A stretch of DNA of 64,000 nucleotides from Alentia gelatinosa (GCA_950022655.1 OX465581.1:106871125-106935124), one strand, 5' to 3'. Counted from the first letter of the stretch, positions 41,148 through 55,038 are shown. Numbers and translations are program-made. Notes: generated by a model not told the origin, from the sequence alone.

Positions 41148-41610
41148 TTATTTAGCAAAATTCATTGGGGCATTACCATACTGAGTTTCAAGTGGAGGAC
41201 ATGTTGAACGAAACTATTCATTAATTCATTTACATATATCATTAGCTAGAGGTGGTATTAAGAACATGTCATTCAATAGCATTGATAAACTGGTGTGTGA
41301 ATTGTATTTATGATCTTTACCGTATAGTTATGTCTTGATACATTTATGTCTCCCATATCTACACTAGACTATTGCTATTCTTAGCAGACAGGCAACAGAT
41401 CCATTCTATTCCACAGATGACTTGGTTTGAAGTTAAGACGGACCTAAGCCACACATTGTTGTTCTGGAAACTCTCCATCAACGACCGCTTCCTCTTATGT
41501 AATCCATCACCAGAGGATATCGCTTATGATAGGAGGACCGGGGTTTGCCTAGCCCAGGCCCTCCTGCCCCCAGTCGCTGCTGTAACAACGTTTATTTTTT
41601 ATCATTACAG

Positions 41611-41765
41611 ATGACGGGGCAGACAACAGTATTGGTTCAGGAGAGGGGACGGCAGACGAAGGCGAATCGGGGGACAATCGGGACGCCAAGCGACAGAAGA
41701 AACGGGGGATCTTCCCTAAAGTAGCCACCAACATCATGAGGGCATGGTTATTCCAGCATTTATCA
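41611..41765 (+). CDS. Meis: Meis/homothorax TALE homeodomain exon (acidic linker, helix 1)
   Basis: This internal exon encodes the linker before the homeodomain and the first part of the homeodomain of a Meis-family transcription factor. Meis proteins act in the nucleus with PBC (Pbx/Exd) and Hox partners on TGACAG-type sites. The acceptor is a T-rich tract ending in TTACAG. The exon starts with the last two bases of a split codon (phase 1), has 51 whole codons, and ends in phase 0 at a GTGAGT donor. Residues 1-25 are acidic and Gly/Ser-rich ([10 protein letters not shown], then DEGESGD). A basic stretch KRQKKRG follows, then GIFPKVATN and [11 protein letters not shown], the family's diagnostic arm and helix 1. 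The last residue is Ser, where Thr is usual in vertebrate MEIS. Length and phases match the corresponding vertebrate exon. The next exon continues exactly with [10 protein letters not shown], which confirms the splice. Orthology to Meis rather than Prep/Pknox is clear from the residues. Confidence 0.97.
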
Positions 41766-44028
41766 GTGAGTACCATCGCTCCTATCGCTTTCTTCTCAGG
41801 CTCACGCAATCCAATAGAGACGGTCGTTGTCGGCCTGGTGAACACCATTCCAATTTGGTGGCGATAAGCTCAAGTAACAATGGGGGAGATTGACTCGGGC
41901 GATAATGCGTGCAGATAGCGGGCGGGCGGCCGCGGTGCGGTATAATGTTGGCGGTAGCCTGAGCAGGTCACACAGGGCGGTTATTCTGACGCGTACAGCG
42001 CCCCATAGAGACTGATAGACCCTGTATGGCGGCGACGCTATGGGACCAAGCCGTGGAGGCTGCACGAACAGGGGCCATGCACCCAGGAGCAGCTCGCAGG
42101 GAGGTGAACAGGGCCAAGGCGTTTTTATGTACGACTGTGTGCAGCTCGGTAAGATGGGAGATGCTCATAGGACACGGAGTGTGCAGAGTACAGAGAGAGA
42201 AAGCTCCACAGGACTTCCGCGTGATAGGGTATTAAAACAGGGGTGCTTAGCGAAGTAGTGAAGAATGATTATAGAATATAATGAGTGGGATATGAAAAAG
42301 GAGGGCACGCAGAAAAAAATCCCTTTTTTCTCCTCATCGTAAAGGATAGTATAAAACGAGAGTTTTGAGGGTTGTGTTTCTGGGGCATACTGTGTGATAT
42401 AAAACAGAGGATGTCCAGATGAGAAGAGCTATTTACATAATAAGGGGGCGTGGTATTAAATAGAGGGTGCCCAGTGAACATGGGTGTTGATATAACATGA
42501 GGTATGGTATGAAGCTGAGGGTGATATAAAGCATTACTTCTGACATTATGTGACTGATTCGTTCATGATTTAAGGGGTTTAATATAAGTCGATATTCACA
42601 AATAAGTATGCACATCAGGTTGTATCAGTTCTGAATACTGCAATAGCTTGAAACTATGGGATTCATAGAGAATGGGATGTTTGTAAAAATGTCTAACAAA
42701 GCTGTTACTGGTGCTAGATCGAAGGTGTCTTCATGAATAGGCCTAGTTGTAGTGGCTTAAATAATCAAGTAGGCATAATGTCTATCATAGCGGGCATCCG
42801 GAATGGTTATGGAACACGGAGTCTGCTGGTAAACTACGGCTAATATATGGATGGTCGAGATCTGACACTAAGTAGGCTTACTCATAGAGAAGCGTGTGTT
42901 TTCTGTTAAGTAAAATATAACAGGGATCTATATACATGTATTCCCATGTACATCTATAAAGGATGGCCATAGCCTTTACAAATTGGAGAGGTCATATGGC
43001 ACATACCGTACAAAAGATACACTTAAGTCAGAGTACAGGCAGATGGTTGTATATATGTAATCGGATCTTAGAAAACAAGATATGCTCACTGGGTATTGAA
43101 CGTTGTCTATACAATAGAAGATTGTAGAGGAAGAGAAATACTCATGGGGATGCCTGGGAAGCTGCTCACACAAGACAGTGCTTCGTTCAACAACAGAGAG
43201 CGAGAGAGAGGGCTGCTCGGAGAATGAGGCGACTGCTCAGGATTCTCCTCAATATTTGCTGGCGACGGCACGCACTGAGGGCGGAGGCAACAGCTGGCAG
43301 AGACAGCAAAACCTACATGCAGGCTCAAGTCGGTAACGTCCCTCAGCGGCTTCTCATGACTTTGGCACAAATCGGCGTGCGGGCCATCATGGAAACACGA
43401 GCATGCGTTTTGCGGCTCGACACAAAAGATGATAGTCCCCGGGCAAATAGTACCGGTCGATCGGCGACGTTCCGCAGCGATCCCCGGCACAATAGAAACG
43501 TAATTCCATTACAAATTCCAAACAACTGCCAGCAACAACCGGGGCTTTTATTTCGCATACCCCGCCGTAATGAGATTATGAATGGCGCGATGAAGAAAAC
43601 GCAGGAGCAATTAGCATCAAGTGCTCCTCTCAATTAGGTGCATGTCAAAGGAGTTACCAAACAGAATCTAGCATGACTCCTTCACTGGCCGCGCTCATGA
43701 ATTAGGCATTGGTCGGGCGGAACGCGCCTAAAAAATTCATGACCCCTCCGCGCACAAAACAGTTTCTGCAAGCCGATCAGCGGAGGAAATTCGGTTTTTA
43801 TCATATATATCATCAGGAGCAGGGAGTGTATGGAAATGAGTTGGCACTAGAGTTCAGTGACTTTGGGGTTGGTCATGATAACCTCCAGGGTGTTCAGTCT
43901 AGGGTATATTGTTCCCGGCACAGCACTCAAGCGGGAATGATTAGTATCAGTCGTTGGGCTGACCGTCCAACCGCCCCGCCGTAACGTTTTTCCTTTCGGA
44001 GGAGGACGAGCCCTAGTTTTTTTTTCAT

Positions 44029-44036
44029 ATGCAAAT
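44029..44036 (-). promoter_or_regulatory. POU octamer (ATGCAAAT on +)
   Basis: A perfect octamer overlapping a CATATG E-box, in AT-rich DNA after a run of T. Confidence 0.35.
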
Positions 44037-44899
44037 GCTCATAAGCACTTGAGAGCTTTCTCTCCCCGCCTGCTTAATTACGCAGACTCCCCCATTATTG
44101 TCTTCATTGACTATTCACAGGCCAAACAAAGAGATCTGTCGGTGTTCTTCCTACAGCAAAAACTTGTTGGGATTCTGACAAACTCACTGCCTGTTTTATC
44201 GGAGGGTGACTACTCCGGGAATTCGCAATCTTCCAATGTATCCTGTTGGCAACCGGGAGGAAAACGGAGCTAAAGACTGTTGGGTAGAGTTTACATCTTT
44301 CGTGGTAGGTGAAAGTTCAAAGCGACCTAATGAAGACCTGTGCTAAAAACGACACGAGGAAGGACAGGTGATAATTTTCGGAAGATCGTCCATCAATCTC
44401 TCTACTCCACACTCTGTAGTTTCTGATCAAACACCTGCTGACAACAATCTACCTCAGGGCGAAAATTTTAGCATGACAATTTGTAGAGTGGCATTTCAGG
44501 AACAGTCCCCCAATACCCGAAGGGAACGTTAGTTGTGGTGGTGATGGGAGAGGCGGTGGTATAAGGAGGTGGGAGGGGTGGTTGGATTCATTTTCATACA
44601 ATTTTAAGCAGCCATAATAACATCGTCAATACGTGTAGGCCAACCTGGCTTGGCTATGGTGGGTTTGGCACGAGCCAGGTAGGCCTATCCCCCGCGAAGT
44701 GTGCCAAGCTACGCCACTCAGCGCCAGATATAACGTGCATTTTTCATCGGCCCAGCCACATAACGTGTTGAATTCTGCTGACTTTTTAATGCGCTTCCAT
44801 TTGACGTTAGTTATTTATGTGTTGGACAGACAACAACGACGGTATTGATGCCCAAAGCGTGTTGCGGGGCAGGAGGCAAAGAAAACGTCGTAACAATTA

Positions 44900-44932
44900 A
44901 ATATATATGTATATATATATATTTACGTGTTT
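44900..44932 (+). repeat. (AT)n microsatellite
   Basis: An alternating AT run with one G interruption. Confidence 0.85.
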
Positions 44933-47900
44933 GTAGGTGTGTTGGTATATCGTCAGCCTGGGCCCTGGGACTGGGAGCTGGGCGTATGGAAGAAAGGGGT
45001 GGTAGTAGGATAGAGGTATGGATGGGGGTGTTATGGTATCTGTCAGGAACGCACTAGTCATGTCCTGTGACACGCATAAGCACGCATGCACAAGGATGAC
45101 TGCAGGCGAATATGTCGTGGCGATACAACCAATTAGTAAAGTGTTGACAACGCCTTATGAGACATTTATAAATTCAAAACCCATTTCGCAAAAGTAGCAC
45201 GTCTATCTAATGTAGATTAAAGTAGGTCGCACGAATGCACATGGGCAGGGCTCATGCGTCATTCTTTTATAACCTGCACATATGGCCGATCCATGACAGT
45301 GCGTCCTATATTTTCATCTGTCGAAAGATAGTGATCTAACAAAGTCTTTTTTTTTTACTCCTAACCAATCCTTGGACGTTTGTAGTGATTCCTTTGTCAG
45401 TTCAATGTTGCAAAGCGAGACTTTTTGTTATAGTTGGGTCGGAGAGGGAAAAAAATGATAAACATTGCGTAAACAGATTGACATTATGCATGTTTCTCTT
45501 CCAGAGCGTAGCCTCTTAACAATAAAACTGCAACATTAATGCGGCATCTGTTCGCCAGCGCCTGTTTGCTTGTCTACTGAGCGGCAACTCTTCTGCAATA
45601 AATATTAGCCGAGGGTGAATTGTATGATGATCTTTATGTGATCAAGTATTGGAAACTGCTCGGCGAACATGTAAATTGGGCATTGGCGATGCAAATCAGA
45701 TTGCGTCCTCGCAAATGGAAGCTGAAGAGGCGGACATCCAATACGGAAACGGAGTGGGGGAGAGGTATATACAACCAAGTAAACGACTGGGGAAGTAACA
45801 TAATAGTAGCGCCACAGAAGAAATCTAAGCGTCCCATGGGAGCTGGTGTTTCGGGAAAATAATACGGGCTAAATTGTGACTTGTTTCCCGGGCTGGTTCG
45901 TTAGCCCGCAGGACGGTAATGAGACCCTCTCTGGTGTTGGTATCTATACCAGCATGCCTCGCGCCATGCCTATGTGATGAATGCCTTGACGAGCTGAAGG
46001 TCAGCACACTTTTTGTCACTTTCTTTGACGCACGCGCGCTGAAAAAAGAGGAAATATAAATAAATACCAGAGGGATTTATTTCGTAGAAAACAGCTGTGG
46101 TCTTGTATAAAGAAATGTAGCATTGGGGATACCAGACTGCTCTCAAAGGACTCTCTTCGCCAAAAAGAATCTAAAAAATGATAAAGTGGTGCGGGACTGG
46201 TTGGATTCTGGATTGGTTTTCGATCAGTTGCCCTGTAAATAACGTGTGCATTTGTCTGCGTTGGGAGGTAGGGGAGGTACCGCATGTGAAGTTGGAGTAT
46301 ACAAGCTGTGGCTGCTAACATGATACATACAGGTCGATGCCTGGGGCAGGTGGAGTAGGCGCCGGTTTAGAGCAAGGGACGAGGTAGGGGCTCGATAGGA
46401 GTGGTTGGGGTGGGGCAGAGGGGGTGGGGGTTAACGTTCACCAGAGGCTGGCTCCGGTGACAGATGACCACTGTCCACTGCCTTGTCCACTGACCGGTTC
46501 CTCGCAAAGCCACACGGCCCAGCTGGCCAGGCGGCCGGCGTCGACGCCCGGGCCGAGCGCGGGCGGCGAACGGGCCATCCAGGGATAACACGCTGTTTAT
46601 TAGAACTTAATTTATATCAATAGGCGAGGTAAATCGTGACCGGGCGGGTCGGCGCCCAGCTTAGCACCAACAGAAGCCCGTGCTTCGCAGGGCTTTGGTA
46701 AATAAACCAGCGAGGCCAGATACTGCCGTGCCAACCAATAAGGTGTCAGCGCCAGATTGTTGAATTAAGTGAAATTTATAGAGTGGGTGAGCTCGTATTA
46801 GGGAAGGGATCGTGGCCGGCGCAGGCAGCGGCTCGGCCTGTCATTGCCCCCGGCTTGTCGGGACACATTGCCCAAAGCCGCGGTCGCAGCAACAAATACC
46901 TATGTCTACAAAAGCCCGATTTACGCGTGATGGATACCCGGGGCAGAAAATGGAGAGATGCGCGGCCGAGAGTGTGAACAAATCTCACTAGTGAGTGGCT
47001 TTGTCTGGGGCGCACATCTATCACCTGGAGGATGGGGGTAGGGCAAGGAGAAGGGGGAGGGGGTGGATCCCTCATGGATACTGGAGAACACGTGGTCTTC
47101 TTCATGGTTCTGCCCGGACGCTGAAACGGTCCATCGTCCGGGGAAGGCAGATTTAATGTGGAAGTAATTCAGTGATCAGCCGTTAGATGACTCTCTCAGA
47201 GGCTATATGCTGGCTGTTTTAAGACCCTGATATGAAGTCAGAGCAGTTAGATTCTATGCTAGGCATCGTACATAACATGTAATTGAAGGCCTGATGAATG
47301 ACATGCTATGAGCAAGACGGGTTTTTTTTCTCACTAAATTTCACCATCGCTCTCTATTTATGACTGAAACAGTAGTGAAGGGGGTTGGGGGTGGGGTATA
47401 AGCTTGGGGAGGAGGCAATGAGGTCCAACCCCACTTGGTGACAACTGGAACCTATCTGCTGTCTTGGGCCATACACATTGGCTGACAGCGGCGGCTCTAT
47501 CTGAGCCATTACCATTTATTTCCTTGGACATTGTGTTTAATTTAATGCCAAGCCGAGACGGGTTCCTTGTGGAACAATTTGTAAACGGAGGCAGTTGAGA
47601 AATAATTGCCCTCGGTCGACGCTGACGGCTATAGGGGGGATAGGGATTATGAATAACTGTTGGTGTCATAAATTGTCTGACAGAACGAGGCAGAACTCAC
47701 CAGCAACTGGAGCGCAGAAAATAGGTCTCATCGCCGTGTTCAGACACTGTTTATTTGCAATCTGCAGTAATGGTCTCTTCATACATTGACAGAGCACCAA
47801 TCACTTGCCACTGGCCACTGCCTGTGAACCTTCGGGACCTCTTTGACCAATAAATCCTCGCGCGACCGACACAAATGGCTCGTTCCCTCAGCGCCGCCTG

Positions 47901-50005
47901 GCCGCTTCAAAAACTTCAAATATTTGGTAATTTAGCGAGGAAAAAATAAACAACGTCTAGGCTGCATTACTCATTGCTCGCCGTTGAGTGTTCACGAGTG
48001 GTAGATGGGGGTGTGTGGGAGTAGAAGGGGGTAGTTATGTATGTTTAGTAGGAAGAGCTGCTGGTGGAAGGAGTGGAGGAAACTGTCCCATCAGAGTAAG
48101 GCAGAGTCCAGGGAAAAGAAGGTAGGAGGGTGGGTTAGACACCCCTTCTCCCTCCGTCTGTCCCCAAGGTCGGGGGGCTGACAGGGGCTGCTTGGTCGGT
48201 CACAGCAGCAGCAGTCCTACGCCCCTAACTTCGCAGTGAGTGGGGGAAATCGAGAAGTCGACAGGGGCGAGAAGACGTCTGGCGGACATCTGGCCCAGAT
48301 TCTCACCGGGGCCTGGGGTCCTCTGCCGCCCGCCGCCGACACGACGGTGCGGCGCCGGGCGCGGCGGACTCTATGCTTGATGGAAACACCACGCCGACAA
48401 GCCTGCCCCCGTACCCCCCATCATCTTCACCCCACCCCTCTCCTCCCTGCTACCCTCCACCGAGGATGGCTCCCCGAGGCTGCAAAAATAAACGTCGACT
48501 GCGAGGAAAGAGGGGCCCGAGTGGCTTCCACATTCTCGAGGGTTTAACCAAATAGCTGCGAGTGTCCGGTTTAAACACGCCAACGGTAAACCACCCGGCC
48601 CAGTTCCAAGGGGGTGAAGGGGACGTCACTAGAAAGTTACAGCCGCCGACGGCCGAGGTCAGGCCGTCAAAACAACAGTTGGCCGACCCGGCGGGGGCCA
48701 ACAGGACCTGAGACATTTGATGCGTTGCTTCCATTTCCACGCGCCTGTGACAGGAGGAAAAAGTGTAACACCCAAAGTGGGGAGCAGTGTAAGGTCATAC
48801 CAGGAGGACTGTCAACATTTCCACACAATACACAAAAGGGGTGGCACCGATAGCGTTAGATAACCCGGGAAAAAAGGAACAAAAGATGCAAATTATCCCA
48901 TTCCACTGGCTACATTTTTATCATTATCAAATACAGGTCGGTCAGTTGGGAGGAGAGGGTTGTTTTTTGTTGTCTGTTCTCAGGTTTTAAACCGACGATC
49001 AATTGGGTCAGCTACTTGTTTCAAAAGGCCCCTGATTTGGTGGAAATTAAAAGAGGGAGCGTTGCCATCAGCGTATTGGTGTGTACTGGGATGGAATCAT
49101 TGGAGGCTACTTTTACCCTTCTCATGCGCCGCGAAGAGGTCTTTGAATAAAGCAGGATTTGTGATGATGTGTTTGGCAAACAGTCACGGTCCTACCTATT
49201 GAAGTGTTATTGGTTCAGGGAGACTGGAACAAGAAACACTAGGCATCTAGCATAGTCCAGATGTTAACTGCTTGACAGAGAACATTCGAAAGCAAACTCA
49301 CTGTTTCTAGTTATACACGTGATTCCTTTCTCCTTTCTAAGCTAACCCATCTTCAAAGGAAACCAACTCCTCCCCTACAACCCCCATCACCACCAGAGAG
49401 CGCAATGCACATATTGGACTTAGAAAATAAATGGCAGAACGTCTACTGATGGGCTGGGTTTTCACGGTGGAGTAGAACTTGTCTAAGTTTGTCTGGCACC
49501 CAGTGGGTGTGTGGACGTTTGGTTAGTGCTAGTCTATAACGCTAGCAGAAGCCCCCTCGTCTGCAGGAGACAAATGGCCGCAAGGTCATGGCACACAAGC
49601 TTCCCTGGGAGTCGCACCATGTTGGGGTGTCAAACTGTCAGTTCAACTGCCACCACAGGCTGTGCTTCCAAATTATGCTTATTTGTCATGCTAGTCAAAA
49701 TGCGGAGCAATTTGTAAAAACCTCCTGTGTGCCATAGTATCGGCTCAGTCTGCATAGAGATGGCGGTGGTCGTGGTGGTAGGATGCTTTCTCCATCCTCG
49801 ACTTATGTTATCGTCAATCGGAATAACATTCTAGTGGTGTTTCTGGTATTCTAAAGGACGTCCGCATAACCGGTATTTGTTAACTCTATTTATCCCTCAG
49901 GGCAAACTACGATCAAATTTCTTCCACCTGCCGAAAGCTAATGATAACATCTAGATTCGTTTTTGTAATTGTGCACACAACACATGCCTACTACACATAC
50001 TTTGA

Positions 50006-50110
<105 letters not shown>

Positions 50111-52686
50111 TGAGTACCCTTTCTAGTCAGTCTGGTTAATTAATCTGGTTATCAACGCCCTGCAATGGGATGGCGGGCGGTGTAGACGTGGGTGGGTGCA
50201 TGGTGGGCGGGCGGGAGCAGTAGAGTGGATGCTAAGGGTTAGAGAGGCGAAGGGGAGTGGGGAAGGGGACGCAGTAAATCGTTCTGGGTGGTCTATCAGG
50301 TGATGTAATTGGGCCACATGCTTACACGCCCATAGTTCACTCTGCCACCATCCCGCCAACGCACCAGCTATCCCACCAGCTCGCCTACACTATTCTCCCA
50401 CACCCTTCTTAATGGTAATACCCCTAGCCAGGGCAGGAGGGGTGGCAGGGGGTAGGGTAGCAAGGGCAGTATGCAAGGGAATCAGACTTGGTTGCCAGGT
50501 CGGCACAACAATTATCTAGACCATAATAACACCGGCCCCCACACCATTTTCCATTTATATCTAACCACTGTGGGCCATTTCGAAATGATGTTACCCAACT
50601 CGAAGCAATCATGGCGCCACCTCGCGTGGGCACGAACTGGGGTTGCGGGCCCCTGGGCCGCCCCGGACGAAATGAGATGCCCACTGAAGCTTGAAGACGG
50701 CATCGCTTTAATTCGGCTTACACGGACATATAACATAATCCATTCATTATTACATATTCCGGCTGATTATCACCTTTATGAGTCGGCCATGGCAACTTTT
50801 GTGCCACTTGCACCGGCCAAGATTAGTGCCTAAGTGGGAGCGGGGTTTTGAATCGCCGCCACCATTTGCATATAGATTGTATAGTGAATTAGGCGCCATT
50901 GTCGGGAGGCAGTAATTAGGCGGATGTCATTCTTTATCAGGCTACATTATAGTAGTAATTCTGCACAAACTGATGAATTCATGACACGATGTCAATGTGT
51001 CCTGATAACAATACCGCATCGCTTGTGATAATCACGGCCTTGGCGTGCAGTCGGGCCTTATCCTTGGCTGGCACTCTATTCATAACATCTTTCCCATAGG
51101 AAATTTCATATTTTCTTCGCTTTCGATTTATTCGCAAGTCTGCCACCGCCACACTCCTCAGTGCCGTTCATAACAAACAGGGCCGGCTTCCCCGAGAATC
51201 CCTCTCTGAGTAACGCTGTAGATTCGACGGGGGAGATAAATGGAAGGATAGAACGTAATTAAGATAATGTATGTATTCACTTAGCAGGGAAATTGGAAAG
51301 AAACGCAGATAAGGGAATTCATTACTAACCAACACAAAGGGGGTAACTTAATATACTGTCTGGTGTGTATAGACGCTGAAATGCCACGTTTCCTCCCCAA
51401 GTGTTATGAACTAATGGAAGGGAGATCTTAGTTTTCTGATTTTCCGTTAGGCTGTAGGCCTTATCTAAAGTGTGTTGGCGTCAGTGGGCCGACTCAACCG
51501 TTGGGTCGTGCTCTTCCTCCAGGAGCCCGCCTGGAGGAGGAGTGGGACTCCCCCACCTCCTGGTCCCTGCTGTATCCGCATCCTCCATATGGTCCCACTT
51601 ACTGAAGGCATTCTTTTGCTTCTAAATACCCACCAGAATGACCCTCTGGAGACTCCTCCACATCATCACCAAGAACCAATTCCAACCCCCACCCTCCACA
51701 AAAGCCACGCTAGGGAAAGCAGCAGCCAGTGACAACCGTCCCTCCTTTCTGTCTCTCCCTCTCTCTTCTTTATTTGAATGCCTGGGTGCGATCTACTGGC
51801 CTCACCGACCTGAGCCCCTAAATTACAACACACCTAAGGGGGATAAGGAACACTGTAACCGAAACAAGGATCGCATACCAGGATTAGTCACATTTGGCCG
51901 GGCTCAAATCCCCCGGACAATTGTGAGCGGGGGATATTCGCGGTGGTGGGAGCTTTTGTCGTGAAATTCCATTGAGTCTTTTATTGTTGACGACGCGAAC
52001 ACGAGACGACACCGTGCAAAGAGTTGCTCTCTGCGTCTGAAACCCAAGCCGCTGACGTGGGCACAACTTATAGTAAAAGGAATCTCAAGAAGATTTTCAA
52101 AACGTCATAGAGTTATAGAGCCAGGGCTATATGTGCTAGTTTACTGAAAGTGGGCCAGTGTTTACAGTTGAGAAGCGATGCTGAGGGAGGAGACAGGGAG
52201 TGTGTGTGGGTATGGATGTTGAGGAGGAAGGTTGTAGGTGGGGTAGGGTGGGGAGAGAGGGTGGGGGAGGACCTGGCAGGATGATGAATGACGTACAAGT
52301 GTTACCCCAAACCCCATGGTGTGGCCGCGACCTCTGCCGACTCTAGGCGGCCCGAGAATCAGCTCTAAATCGGAACCAGCCAACTAGCAGTGGCCTGGAC
52401 TGCGCCTGCCTGGCTTGGCCTCTCAGGACGCCTAACCTGCCCCCTCCTGAGCCATTATCATTGCTCAGGCCGCCCTGGGCCGGGCGACCGAATGCCTTCC
52501 TATATACACCACATTCTTCTCTGGGTTCTCCTCCTCCTTCACCCCTCCCCTACCGCGACTTCTCTCTTCGCCCTCCCCTCACTTTTACCAACACCACTAC
52601 CAACTACCACCACCACCACCACCTCTCGTCCACTCGAGAAAATCTAGTTCATGTAGCTTTTTGCCGCTGGTTTGTGGCGAACGTCG

Positions 52687-52694
52687 TCTCTCTC

Positions 52695-52725
<31 letters not shown>
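52687..52725 (+). repeat. (TC)n microsatellite
   Basis: A TC run with one CCC interruption. It ends near a CCCCAG acceptor-like site, but no donor-bounded coding exon follows. Confidence 0.92.
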
Positions 52726-52726
<1 letters not shown>

Positions 52727-54909
52727 CTGCCCCAGCCGCGGGAGTCTGAGTCATTAGTGAGCAGTTCAAGTGAACTAGGTCACGAGCCTGTAAAAGAAGG
52801 TCCGGTCCTGACAGTGGGGAGGGAGGAGGAGTTGTGTGTTGAGTGGGGAGGGGGGTCCCAGGAGGATAGAGCACATGAAGTACAACAAGCTCGTCCAAGG
52901 GTACGTCGCACCATCACCACCACCGCTAGTCGCCACCCATTTTCACTTTGTCCCAAAAGGTTGAACCCAAGGCGTGAAATAAGCTGCGAAGATGAGTTCA
53001 ACGTAAACCATCACCTTCTCCAGGCCTTCCTGGGTGGGTGTGGGTGGGGGTGGATGGGAAGGAAGTAGCAGTGTTTTGTTATTGGATGATGATGACCAGT
53101 GGGTGGGAGACCTGGTCGGGGGTGGGGGTCAAACCCCGGGTGAGACCGGGTCACGTCTAGATAGATATCCAGAAACATATGGCTCCAGTGGGCCTGCGCT
53201 TCACTGTCTGGTCCGTAGATTGAGGCGGGCAGGCATGTGGGGTGGAGCTGTGGGGAGGTACGCTCTCTGTCACTACCTCGTGATCTATACGTCAGGCCCG
53301 CTCGCAAATCTAGTGCAAAACAATTAAAACCCCACCTAAAAGTGCATTCGGGACAAAAGGCCTAGCCCCGAGGGGGTTGATGGATGGCCAGAGGGAGCGT
53401 CGATGTTTGGATGAGTGGACTCAGCATAGGGGCCGTGTTGGAGGCCACGATGGGCACCAGCGCCATCTTGATGGATGACAGTAAACATAACCCGGGCCCA
53501 GCTCCCGCTAGGAACCAGCGGTAACCGCGCCTCCCTCCTCGTACAACGGGCTCTGGTCTTGTAGACATGGAGATCACTGAGTGACCTTGACACGGGTCAG
53601 CTCGGGGGTCAAGGTCATCTGATCGTGGCCATCACTCATGTAGTATAGGGCAGTGTTGCTAAAAATATGCACGGCAAATAATGAGGTGTGGAAGAAAAAA
53701 AGCAGATGGAAAGTCAATAGTTTGCAGCTGTTTTCAGCCTCATCACCCCCAGAATAAATGGGGAAACTTCATTTTCTTACATTTGAATATCGGAACACCT
53801 GAAAAGTCGGGCTGATAATAGGTTCCTCTGGGCCAAGAATGGAAGGTTGTTAGGATAGGAAAAAAGATGCCTCCGCTTCTATATTCCTGCCTCCCCTGGT
53901 GCTTATTGAAAATTTAATGTTACTGCAGATGCGCTATAGTCTGGGGTGGGAGACTAGATTTGCTGGCCGCCGGCCCATTCGAAATGCAGAACCTTGGTAT
54001 ATTATTGCCCCACCACGACCAGCGCCCGGGCAATATCGAAGATTGACTTCACATACATAGAGAAAGACACAAGCTTCCTTCCTGTATCAGCAAAGTTGGC
54101 TGAGTCCTGGCGAAGACTGCAGATGTGTGGCTGCGGTTCCCTTTGTGATTTTTTTCTCTTCACGATAACGTTGCCTGTGGAGAAGACAGGGGCGCTTCAA
54201 TAAATCCCGAGATTTTGTTAAGTACATGGGGAAGTAAACAGCACAGACATCTGGTTCTCTGCTCTGCCTTCGACAAAAATAATTGCATTAAAACAGAAAG
54301 GATGTACCTATTCATGCGCACGGGTTCCCATCGTTCATATGTTATTGAGGAGAAAAATCCAACGTCAATGACTTCACGTTTATATACTCCTCTGTAAGAA
54401 CAATCGAGTGGGGTAGTCGTGGACGCCATCCCGACTTTAAATCCATCGATTTAAAACGGTCTTTTTCCCCCAAAAGAAAAAGGCTGGTTGTAAATGGTTT
54501 CTGAGAGCTATAAATCCGGAAAGATTTACTTACACACGCGGAAACAGATGTCCCGTGAGTTTGTTTTATTGCCCACCTATAGGAACACGTTCACATCAAT
54601 AGGAGACTGTACATTTCACTCAGACCTCCCTCCACATCATAGGGCAGAGGGTGTGAGAGGGAGTTAGGGAGAGCGAGTCTGGCTAGCATAAAGCATGTTG
54701 CTTTGGTAAATGGGTGTTAACGTACACAAACACGAAATGCGTGTCCTGTGCCCCTAAACCTGCAAAACCAAATTACCCCCGCCAAGCCCCGGGGGCAGCG
54801 ATGGGAGACCACGGGGCAAGTGGGATTTGTGTTGATGCTGGCAGCCGCCCCAGCTCACGCCTAATCCTCGATTGCCTTTTGCCTGTTTGCCTTGGCGGCG
54901 GCCCTGCAG

Positions 54910-55038
54910 ACTTGTGGCACAGGGACCATTGGTGAATACCTTGCATGGAATGGTAGCAGTAGCCGCAGGCCGCTGGCCCCACTGCCTGACGCTGCTCGCA
55001 GACAGAGCCTGGGCTGCTAAGGTCGCCGTAGGATTCAG
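54910..55038 (+). other. Candidate cryptic exon, 129 nt
   Basis: The acceptor is a T/C-rich tract ending in GGCCCTGCAG; the donor is TTCAG followed by GTGAGT. The 129-nt length is a multiple of three. The exon has one frame open throughout (from its second base: LVAQGPLVNTLHG and on to AVGF), with no recognised domain. Spliced after the exon at 50033, its first base A completes TG|A, a stop codon. Inclusion would therefore end the protein inside homeodomain helix 3. Homeodomain-less and homeodomain-truncated isoforms are known for Hth and for vertebrate MEIS2. No expression evidence exists here. Confidence 0.25.

Larger units (their letters stand above)
35628..41610 (+). other. Meis: Intron between candidate microexon and homeodomain exon
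   Basis: No other supported exon. The intron starts with GTAAGT and ends with TTACAG. It contains TGCATG (35808-35813), a C run (37856-37870), a GT/G tract (37982-38010), TACATGTA (38917-38924), a CpG-dense block with a TATA-like site (40201-40470), and an AT-rich stretch (about 40740-41350) with a CRE directly before the exon. Confidence 0.6.

Noticed and set aside
41372..41614. Open frame ending at the homeodomain exon, which could be read as a 5' extension
   Set aside because: It runs through the intronic polypyrimidine tract and is in a different frame from the homeodomain. It is ordinary intron end.
48236..48547. Arg/Pro-rich 103-codon frame
   Set aside because: It results from CpG-rich low-complexity DNA and no family features are visible.
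50137..50160. GGTTATCAACGCC resembles the start of the FINA-coding exon
   Set aside because: No acceptor AG precedes it, the sequence does not continue as RRR, and it lies within 50 bp of the donor.
52687..52740. CT run plus CCCCAG as a splice acceptor
   Set aside because: It is a microsatellite that mimics a polypyrimidine tract. No donor-bounded coding exon follows.
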